This document shows positions 12,101-24,100 of a DNA stretch of 64,000 nucleotides, piece after piece (position 1 is the first letter of the stretch; every line of letters begins with the position of its first letter). The translations under genes and the position numbers were made by a program. The notes under the pieces are model-generated. The model saw nothing but the letters and a program-made list of their open reading frames with translations, was not told where the DNA came from and did not search any database. Source of the DNA: Acanthococcus lagerstroemiae (taxonomy: Eukaryota > Arthropoda > Insecta > Hemiptera > Eriococcidae); assembly GCA_031841125.1 (NCBI GenBank), contig CM063110.1:29198678-29262677 (forward strand), read 5' to 3'.

Positions 12101-15100
12101 TTCAAAATCAACTTCTGATGTTTTCCGAATTTTTAAATGATATGCAGATCATGATTTTAATGATAATCTTTTCAATCCCTGTCTAAAATATGATCACAAG
12201 TCAAAAAATCCCAAAAATGGGGTAAAATTGTGATCTAATGATTAAACTAAGTATTAAAAACATCATAAAATCATAATATTTTTCACAATGCACAAGATCT
12301 TTTCTTTTTCTAATAGTCAACGGGGCAGAATCCGTTATTATTTTCAATGATCAGCAAATAATCATGATTTTAGATCACTGGTTTCGTGATTTTGCCCACC
12401 CATTTGTTAGTAATCATGATCTAAAATCCAGAAGACCCCACAATTATGATCCAACATCCCCCCTATAAATTATCTTCTGAACATATATTCGGGCTATTTT
12501 TCGAAAAATTGAAAACGTTACGGATTTAGATTAGCAGATTATTTTTGAGAAAAAAAGGAGATATTTTTGATCTTAGATCTTATTAGACAGGCCCAGTGTC
12601 TGAAACGATGATGTGCGGATAATTTAAAAACATAAATAATCTATAAATCATGATCTTAGATCACTGAATTTATGATCATTCTTATTCCAGAACCCGTAAG
12701 AGCAAATAGACGACCCGGGTGGTGGGGAGAGCTGACAAACATTAAAACAATGCTGAAAATTCTTTCGCTCTCGTAATTTTTCAATATTCCGAGAGGTTTT
12801 CAGAGGATTTGAGAATGGAGAGGAAACGTCCCCAGCCCTCCCCACTATTTGCGTTTATATCTATACCTGTCGCCCAGAAAACATCAACAAATTACGCCCA
12901 ATACGAGGTCTTCTCACCATGCACATTGCACATAAAATAACACCGGATCTCAACAAGGTTACAGAAATAGACCCGACAATTTTCACACAGTGGCAGTGGT
13001 GTAAGTGCAGAGATAATATCAAAATACAACCCCCCCCCCTCCTCCAGGCTCGGCAAATCCTTTAACATGAGTGATTTTCCCTGTTCATATGGTTGAAACC
13101 CTCCCAAAAATTGTTCGCTCACTCCGCTCGCGATCAAGAATGACGTTATTGTCGAGAAATATAGCCTCCCCTTTCAAGGACAACCCCCTATTAACGTTAC
13201 AGCCGAGCGAAACGAAAACCAGAACCAATCACTACTTCTTAGGTTCACGAATGTGAAAAAAATCTTTTTGTTTCAATAGTTCAGTCTGATTCTTCACTAA
13301 TTTCAAGTGGAGACCCATAGTTGGAGTTCTAAGCTCCGGAGCTAATTTCAGGAGAACCGCAGCTGGAATCAGAATAAATTACACTGATCTGTATGAAAAT
13401 CCTATTTTGAACAAAAATACCCATTTCCTTATGTTTTTGGTGGGCTGAACACGAATCTGTGGTCCAAAAATTTTTTACCCTCAGTTTTTGAAATATGTAG
13501 GTAAATGACGAGCAAAATCATTGATTTCCCGCGCTAAAATGGAGCCCTGTTCGTTTTATTTTGTAAATATTATTTTTAGTTACACTATAATACAAATAGA
13601 CATGTCGTGGTTTTCTTTTGAATCTGCATAAAGATCTAATCATTATTACACAAAATGTAAGGAGCAAAATATGGATGCAGTTGTTTTCTTTTGACTAATG
13701 CTTTAGAAAAATGGTTCTGAAACAGCTTTGAACTTAGTACTTTTTTTACTTCGGGCACTCACTCACACACATCTATCTTTGTCTGTTTCGTTACCAGCAG
13801 GATCACGACTGGGATCCTCTACACTTTCGCTGAATCGGTCCGAACCTACCCGAGGCATTATCCCTTGGATTGGAGAATGGCGGGAAAATCCTGCTTGCAG
13901 ATTCGAATTCAGCACACTTCAACCTATTAAAATCACCCAACAGTCTTCAAATTTTACCAGAGCTGGAGGCACATATCGGCTGCAGCTTTGGCTTCGACTC
14001 GGGGAATTGAAAAATTTTACCAGGGCCGGAGCAAATTTCCAGTTTGCTAGAGTCTGATCGAATAATCGAATGCATTGATTCGAAACCCAGCAATGAACCA
14101 TTTGAATTATTAAAAACTGCTTCATGTTTTCATTAATAAGTATGTTTTTTTTTGTTTTTTTCACATACCCATCTTGCAGTTAGATAGGAGCCGATAGCTG
14201 AGAACAACGGCGATCCCTTTCAAAATTTCTGCGAAAGAATCTTGATATCAACTTTTTCCTCAATTAGCATACTTTTCCAATTTAAGTTTTACTGAACTGT
14301 ATTCTCAAGCGACCAGTTCTTTCCATAAAATAGTGTTTTTGACGGAAATCAGTTTAGAACACGTTTTCCTCCATTCTTGCAGACAATCAAACCCGCTTCG
14401 AAAGCAGTAAATTCGCAGTCATTAAACTACTGTTTTTCCGGTCAGTTTTGTGCGATTTTCTCAACATCCGCTGGTTCGCGGATTATCGACCTTAAAACAA
14501 AGGGCCCTATGATGTTTACCTCTTTCATAGAAATGTAAAACCATATATTATGTTGTTGCCTGGCTCGCAGTAATCATCATTAATTAGGACAGATTTATTC
14601 GAAATCATAGCCCAGATATTTTCAGCAACCGTAATTACACCTCGCCTTGAACAACCACGAGATACAGGTGTGAAAACATGGTACCGAATTCTAATTATAG
14701 CAACAGCGATGAAAAACTTACTTGGCTGCTTTTCGCTCTTCCTTTGTTTTCTTCTTTCTGCTTATGTGCAGTATATGCCCGGGCATGTATAAACGAGTTT
14801 TACAGAAGCGCCTCGAAAAGACTTCCTGCGAACGCAGAAGCGCAAAAATAATCATACACGCTGTTTACAACGTTTGAGGAAAATTATATCAAAATTTGAT
14901 ACGTACATGGTGAAAGTAATTTTGAACCACATCGAATGAGGTTGAAGGCCCGTTCTCCAGCAACGGAGACAACCTGTCCTTGGTTGAGAATACCGGCGTG
15001 CGTATTCTGTCCGATTTCCAAGTAGACTCCAGATCTCGCGAAGGAACTCCAAAAAAGGCGTAGCCGAAACCGTTTAAAAATATTCTATACTGCAAGTGCA

Positions 15101-18100
15101 GGTTACACAACGTTAGTATCTTCAAATATCCGCGCATTTATGGAACCGTAAATCGGGGTGACTTTGCCGATGGGAGGTGACTTCGCCGATTTTCATTTTT
15201 GTTCATATTACTGGCTCTGTGACGAATAAAAATGTAATCCTAACACTTCTAAGGGCATAGATCGATGAAGGGAAATAGATACAACACTTCAAAAACCAGT
15301 GAGACGTATCACCGGCTGAAATAGGAGGAACAGGTGGGCTGTTTTTCAAGCACAGAAAAGTTCCGAAATTAACCTGATAAACAATGTCTGCGGAATCCAA
15401 CACCAGGCACCAAGAGAAAAATTATTGTGAAAGCCTGAACTCTCAGCTTTCCAAGGATGTATAGGTCTAGGCCAGTGTTGAGCCTCAACTCCTCTGCGCG
15501 TAAAGAGCAGTCTTTTACGTTTCAATGTAAAAACAAAGTAAAAAAGGTAACTGACGTAAAATACGTAAAAAACATAGAGCACCTTGTCAAAAACATAAAG
15601 TAGCATGGTGGCATCTGCTGGATTTTCGAGTGTATTACAGTTTTTCTATAGTAGATTACGGACAATGTAAAAAACTTCAGTTTTCTACACATGTATTTTA
15701 CCTAGTATTTTACGCGTAGAAAACATGTGAAACAACAAAATCTTACAACACAAGCAAGGGCTGCCAGAAATATGCTAAAAAATAGGTAAAATATGCGTAT
15801 ATTCTATGCTTCTTTTGTTGCTAAATATGCCAAAGATACGCCTTAGAAAGTCGAAATATGCAACCTGCATCGAGAAAAGGGGTTTAGTAAGCAAAACACA
15901 AATTTCCCAGAAGACAAAAAATAAATTTTGAATGCGAATATCTTTAGATTGGAGCGATGAACTTTGATGGCGAGCGCCGACGCCGAAGCTCTCCGAAAAT
16001 TGTTTCGCTCCAAAAAAGATACGATGTATAAGTACGGAGAAATTTGAAAAATTTGAAAAATTAAAAATTTTGAACTAAGGACAGTTTTTTACTCAAGTTT
16101 TCACGCTGAGTTCGAATTCAGAGTTCAAGTTTGGCGGTGACACTTCGTTCCCGAGATAAATTCGAAAATGTAGTCGAAATGGGTTAATAAATGAGTCTAG
16201 CTCAAATTTGATAACGGATTTGAATTCGTCTCAAAAAATTGAGTAAATCGACCCGGATCCATGAAGTCACGACCCTTGTGATCTCGTGTACCGGACCCAC
16301 GAAGTCACGACCCCCGTGATCTCGTGTACCGAACCCACGAAGTCACGACCCTCGTGATCTCGTGTACTTGACCAACGGAGTCACGACCCCCATGGTCTCG
16401 TGTACCGGACCCACGAAGTGTGCAAAGTTGACGGTGACGCTCCGTTCCCGAGATAGGCTCGTATGGAGAAATTTGAAAAATTTGAAAAATCAAAAATTCT
16501 GAACTAAAGACAGTTTTCTACTCAATTTTTCAAGCTGAGTTCGAATTCAGAGTTCAAGTTCTTGAGCGCATAGTATCTCGAGGAATATTTGTTTTCCCCG
16601 AAGACGTAATTTAACTTGAATTGCAATTTTTTTTTTCGTTCTTATGACCTTTTGTAATAAATGTTGAACAATTTCACTCATTTTCTATGCATTTTTTATG
16701 TACCGGCAATGTCACCCCGTGCGCAGGTATCTTTGCCGATTCATCTTCAGGCCTTTCTGGGAGGAGGGAAGGAGCGGGAAATTTTGATTCCCCTAGCTCA
16801 TTTTATTCTCAAAGCTTTAACCAATCCGGAACAGTTTTTAGATTTCCTGTATCTCCACTATATCACGCGCTACAGCAGTTCAAAATTTGAAAACCCCAAA
16901 ATTTTCGACGAACTCACCCCGGTTTACGGGAATACAAATTGGCACTGTTAGTGCGAACCTATACTTACTTTAGGTAGTCTAGACGCGTGTAAAACATGTA
17001 ACATATTGCTTCTCAAATCTTCTACCGAATCGATTCCGACTCTCATAACGAGATCATCGCCTACTCCAACGGTCATCACGAACTCTTCGGAGAGTTTTGC
17101 TAACTCTCGGCTCACCATACCACCTGAAAAGTCATATTTAGATATCATTCCATCAAAATTAGACTCGGTTTTTACATTAGTAAAAAATACGTTTTCAATA
17201 CGTGCGATACTCTACTGACTAAGTATCACCAAACAATAATCAAACTTGAAAAGCAAATATCGATTCTCCGGGCCAACTAAGATGTCTAGTAAAGCGTCTG
17301 GTGATGCATCCACACCAAATTGGCTCCTCGAGCACAGCACCCCTGGCCCCGGAAACTATCCTTTCGAGTATCGCATCAGTGACCAGAGGGACGCACTGGG
17401 GCTGACCCGAGCCCCATTGCGCCTCTCCGCTTCAGATTCGCTTGTCTTGCCACGGCCACTATGGGATACTCTACTGACTGAGGCAACGCTCACCCAACAT
17501 TAACCTGGAATTCGGGTGCACCATGGCCGGACGCACTTCCTTTTTTCACCCCTCATATCATCGTCTTGGTAAGTGTGGCGATGCAGGAATGTGGTGATGG
17601 CAGGGTGAACCCTGCCGGAGGGAAGGCCAATCAAGAACTCAAGTACAAAGGAATGGAGGCCGGATTGGTTTCAAGGGTAGAGAAGGTTTCTTTTCAGTGT
17701 GGGATTAGGAACATAGCAGAGCTAGAAAAATAGTGATGGAGAAAAGCGATTTCCTCATTGCAAATAATACGATCACCAATGAACTAAAAAAAGTATTTAG
17801 TATAAGTCTTTCGAAACATACACATTATGTTCTTAGAATTCCACATAAATCAGTCATTCGAAAGATTTACAAATAATGCCATTTTTGTGTGTGGGGGGGG
17901 GGGATTTACATATTTCTAATTTCAAAAGAAAAGCCAAAATACACGTACCCAGTAAATATACACAAAAATCAATAGGTAACTTTTAAAGGGAAAAAGTGTT
18001 ACGCACCGTTTCTTTTTTGTCCCTTCACAACATGGCCACTACGGTTAGTTTCATAATAACAGTCTATCAGGTTAGACCATGAGGCAGATTGGAAAGTATC

Positions 18101-21100
18101 AAGGGTCACAGTAAACACCGACACAGCCTTCTTGGGAACGAACTGAATTAGGCAATGAAAAAGCTCATGGTGAATACATTACGGGTTGCTGAACCAGTGG
18201 GATAATCGGACCATCCCTTCCTATTTATAAAAATGACATTTCGAGTCAATCTTAAAAATAGATGGTAAAACCGGAACTAACTTGAACAATTATCATACCC
18301 ATCAGGTTATTCTTTATTTTCAACTTTCAGGTTATTCCTTATTTTCAACTTTTCAATAGAACACCTCTAGATCGGTGTCATATATTTCAAGCGCCCTTAA
18401 AATACTAAGGAGGGGGAAGGACCTCAGAAATGGATTTAGTCATGAAAAAACCTGGTTACGAATAACTCTCGAAATTGGGATGGTCGCAAACACAGACCGA
18501 TTGTTGTAAAATGATACATGTTGAAAAAATTTTCATTTATGCGGAGAATTGAGGAACATAATCGGTTTAATTTCCCGCACATTGCAGATATCGTTTGGAT
18601 AAGCAAACGAAATATTCTTTCTAAAGTGGAAGCCCGCATAGGCGGAATCACTTCGCGCCAAAAATATTTGTATACATTTTCTATAAACTTGTCCGACACG
18701 TTTCTAAATATGTGGTAAGCTTAATATTTAAAATATGTGTAGGTATGTATTTTGTCAATTTTTGTAATTTTTTTTTTTCAACGTGTGTCCTTTTATAACA
18801 GGAGGTGTGTCACATTGCGACACCAGGTTTGTAACTTGACACACTTTTTTTTTTTCTTCAAAATACATTACGGCATATAATTTTTTGTGAACAGTTAAAA
18901 TTTCATTTCGTTGTTCTTGAATGCTCTTTCGAATGGTATAAAGTTTAAATGATATGAATTAAAATCGAGTGAGATAGATCCAGAAGAATTTTTGTGCGTC
19001 GTGTTACAAATGCCCCTATGTATAATATAAGGTAAAATGAAGAAAAAATTAAAAATTCCAAGGTTAAGCCGAACTAAAAACTTGCACCTTCGGCATATAC
19101 ACGAAGTGCGTAAAATCTCATTTGCAAAATATTAAAATTTTCCCACATTCCAAGATATTTGAAGTTGGAGTGAGTGGATCTCGGGAATAACGATGGTCGG
19201 TATTTCCCTCGTCTGCCATATAAACTCGCAAGCGAATTCCATTTTTCAAGCCCTGCGATGTATTACCTACTACCAAGAAGGTTCTCAATGCATTTCTCGA
19301 ATCTCTATTAATATTAGTCCCACTGTACCCCATCAAGAGGTAAACCAAGCACGTTTTTGTATTAAAGAAGCTTCAAGATTACTGTAAGCAGTACTGGAAT
19401 AACTTGTGACCATCAAGTCAACATTTTCCAGCACCATGAGTCACCTACAGCGTACATTTCATTCTTACTAATTAAAAAAGAAAGTGCAACGCAACACTAA
19501 CCAGGACAGGCAAACGCGTACACCTTCACATCCGGATACTTTGGTCGGAGCATGAGTGCTAGCAGAACGCTGGTTCCTGCACCGAGACTATGACCTGAAA
19601 CGGTTTTACACCAAATTTATACATCGTTTCTGTTAAAATGTCGACAACTATTGTCACGTACATTAATATTCCCTACATGACCACGTCGTTAACATTTCCG
19701 TACAATCAAAATATTAGGTACCTACTGCGTGAGGTAGGTAGCGGGAAAAAAGAATTAATATACGTGTGTAAGAGCTACAGGACAGGAAAATAAATACCAC
19801 TAAATTACACTACGCGTATACGAAATCAATAATTACACTACCCAACAGCCAAAAAACCGCAAGAACGAGAGTAGCCGATTCTAGAAGTATTTTTCACGCT
19901 GAATTCAATGCCGCTTTTTGTTTTTCTTAATTAGCTCTCCTTTTCTCGTAAATTCATTCTGAATTATTTCCCGTAATTTCCCTCGCGTGTTAGAAATATT
20001 AGTGAATGTGGCCACACTGCATGTATCACAAGACGCACGTGTTTTGACGCGGAACGATCTAGATTCTAAGATTTTATCATTAACGATGAAGTGATGGAAC
20101 AACAGGCGATCTCTTCAGTGAAAAAATAACGCCTTTTCATTCCGGTATTACAGTTTATTGTTTCTTTTACGAAATGTAAGTGAACTAGATAAATGTGTTC
20201 CGACAATAAATTTGATGAATATGTGTTCAATGCCCGAGTATTCATGATAATCACAACGCCTTGTTGTTGAATCTTGAATTGGAATAATACTTACGGAACA
20301 CAGAGGGACCGAGAACAACACGGAAGTTTTCTATTCAGTACCGTCGAAGACGAAGCTTATCGGTAATATCAGTTTAATACAACATCAGTGTCGTCACATA
20401 ACATAGAACAATTTCTCATAATACACTATTAAATTTCCCAGCAAACGTAAAAAATGATTAGCTAACTCAGCATTTTTAATGTCATATTTGAATTCAGCGT
20501 GAAAAATACATTAAGAATCATCTATTTTCCTTCATGCGGTTTCCAAAAAATCTCAGTTTGTTGTGTAGTGTTATTATTGGAAATAACACTAAAGGAAATT
20601 ACCAGCTAATACAAGACTGTAATCAGGATGAATGGCGAAAGCTTTATCCAGTACTCCATAGTCTTCTAATTCTTTTTTAATATACTTCGCACTGGATAGC
20701 ATGCCTTTGTGAGCCTTTTTATCCAAAAATACAAGCATACAATTGACAATTATTACAACATATGGATTTGACAACTTTCACAAATAAACTACGAAACAAC
20801 ATCAACGGTGGTAGGTGCAAAAATAATCATCGAAGTTCATACCAAAATACGGCAGCGCGACTTACCAAAGAGCCCGGCGGAAGTCCTTCGATGTGTATTT
20901 TCTCAGGCGTAGCAGTCAAATCGGTGAAAATATCCCTCATCGACATCGAGCCTCTTATAGTTATCAAAACTGAACTAGTCTTGTGGTCCGCTAGCACGCA
21001 AAATGGTAACTGAAATAACAGACGAGGCCAACTTCAATATTCAATCCGAAAATGTTATCAAATTTCAAACAGCACTAAAATGAAATGGCGCTGACGCATA

Positions 21101-24100
21101 CCTCGAAAATGTGGTTCCTGAATGAGGCATAAAGGATGTCCTTAGGCTGTAACTTTGATATGTATCTGACACCGGCGAAGTTGCAAAGACAGCAGTTATC
21201 GCCTTTGACGATGGTAGGTTTTGCTCTGAAATCAAACCAAGGGTGAAAATCAGCCTGTGGGTAGAACTTGAGGACACTCTTCAATCAACATTCGTTCTAA
21301 AGCACGGTCTACTTCATGAAGGTTAAACTGTCAATGAAATGTAACATATTTTTCATTCCAGAAACAACAATCTCCAAAAAATGCATTTTTAGGGAATCCC
21401 AAGAAATTATTGAAAGAAAATAACAGGTTTTTCGTTCATTATTTTGCAGCGGATGGCTGGTAACACTGCTAGTTTTCGAAGTCTCTATTCGAACCGTGCA
21501 GGGATGTAGGAACGCTATAGTGTCGCCCCTCCCTACAAACGAGAAAAACTTAAGCGGAACTCCTAATTGATTGCCCCATCTTTTTACATGGATGACTAAT
21601 GTTCAGTCTCATTTTTAGAATGAAACCTGCTCTAACCTTCAAATAAAAATTTTCTAATTTATAGTCTATATGATCTGGATAGTGATGGGCAAATTTGCTT
21701 TTTTGTGAAACCAGGTCTGTTTGCTCCCTGTTTTTACAAAAACCTGGTTTTTCACTTTGCTTCCTGCTCCCAAACTGCTCCAAATGCAAAAAATGCAGCG
21801 CCTTATAATTTTCTGATCAGTGTCCACTGTTCAATGGTTTGTACGAACAGGAGCTAAGTTGGTACAAATTGCGTGGTGTGGCGATTCGTGAGAAATGAAG
21901 AACATAAAACTCTTTTCACTCTATTGTTAAGTTAATTTGAAATTTCAATTTTTTTTTTCAATTAAATTATTAATCTATTTTGAATGCGATATCCTGAATC
22001 CTGATTAGTGATAGGTAAATTTCAGCATCGAAATTGCGTGCTGAAAACAATTCTTTCAATTCGCTATTACGAAAAAAAAAAAGAATCAACGAATTTCGGA
22101 GTATTCGAGGCAGAGAGCAGCTTCGATCCGTAGAGAGCAGTTTCTCGAACCTGCTTTTTTTGAAAACCTGGTTCGTCAGACCAGACTGCTCCGGAACAGA
22201 CTGTCCCTAGATATGGAGAGTTGATTTTAATCCAATCCCATCTTCAGTCAACTCAAATTCTGCAGGAATTCGAATATTATAAAAAAACCATCGAAATCAC
22301 CCAGTACATTTTGAATGGGGAACTAACTGCAGTGTTGTCAGATAGGAAGTTAAAAAATGTACCAGCAAGAAATTTTCCAAAATTGTACCAGATTTCAAAT
22401 AAAATACACTAAGGAAAATGTGTGATCTTTGAAATTTGTGACCTGTCATGAGAAAATCCCCCTTACTGTCCTGTGTAGAAGAAATCTTTTTGATCAAAAT
22501 TTTTAAAATGTACCAAAATGCACCAAAAAATGTACCTAATCCTTCCAAAATACAAAAAATGAGTCAAAAGTACCAAAATTGTAGAAATCATCAGACATTG
22601 TACCTGAAACATTGACATGTACCAGATCTGGCACAAATATACCAACTCTGGCAACACTGATTGATTGATATGTTGGTTTGGCCCGACTTATATCTTAGTT
22701 CAGCCTCTCGTAGATAGCGACTCTTTCACTGCTAGGTCCGAACGGGTCCGAATTGGGATGTGGAATGAAATGTACAGGGCTGACCAATCATAGGAATCGC
22801 CAAAAATCAATTTTTTGAGTATACTTATCCACAAAAAATGAAGGACTTTGCAATTTTTTCTTTTCAATTTTAAAACTTTTCAGGACTTTTAGAACCTACT
22901 TTCAAAATTTAGGACTTGAAGGACTTTTCAGCCCCTGTAAACACCCTACTTCTTCACCACAATCACCCATATCATCTTACCAATAACAGTAAGTAACAGA
23001 AGGGGTTGGTCCAATTAAAACCTCGCCGCTTTAAGCATTTTAAAGAGGTGGCGCGAGTCTAAAGAATCCACTCACTCATCGGCGGCACTATGGAATAAGG
23101 CTAAGTATTGTTATACGATTCCATTGAAAAACTTTTGCGGTAAATAAGGTTACGTCACGTTTATTAACTTTCTGGCAACGTTGTTACTTTTAAAAATTAT
23201 TATTGCTCACTGATTTTCCTCGGGTCTTGGGAAGGAGAACTAAACATAGAGTCGTTAAGGTCTCGTTATTTAGACACACCATACAAACCCGCCAGCTCTT
23301 ACGAGATTCATCCGCCAACCTCAAACAAACACACAGACATACAAACACACACTTTTACACAGGTCGTCTCTTTTGCAATCACCCCCTTCCACTTGGTAAG
23401 TAGGCAACCTACCCTGACAACATGTACACATGTGTGTATACTCTTACTTTTGAAGGGGCTGAGTAATGGTCAAATTGTGGAAAATGTTATATCTTTAAAT
23501 TTTTCCCCCTTCTTCTCACAACTGGAAATAGAAAAATTATACCAGTAGGTAATAGTAGAGGGCAGTTGTGATAACGACAGAAAACAAAAAATGGTCGTAA
23601 TTGGTTCAACAGGGTGTTCATAAAATCAATTTCAGTACAAATTATGTCAGAAAATTTTCCCATTTTCTCAATTTCCCACGGAACTTGCACTTTTTTTTTT
23701 TTTTTGCAATAGATTGTACATTAAAATTCCCATAAAACGGTCATTAGCAATTTTATTTGTATCTGGATTAGAACTGCTCAAAATGGAGTGCAAGATATCC
23801 CCGTCAAGAATAAATTATTACTTTTCAATACCGATGCACAGATCTTATGAAGATCATAATCATCTTCTTCAGCTCCTTTACCACTTCACAGATTTATATC
23901 GTTTATGGGGCTTCTTCAACTCTACCCTAGAAAACTTATCAAAATTTGACCATAACTCAACCCCTTCAAAAGTAAAAGTATGCAAACATATCTACATATT
24001 GTTGGGGTAAGTTGCCTACTTACAAGGTGAAAGGGGGTTATTGCAAAAGGGACACTTTGTATATTATTAGATTATACAGTTGGTCTGGTTGGCCGAGTGG

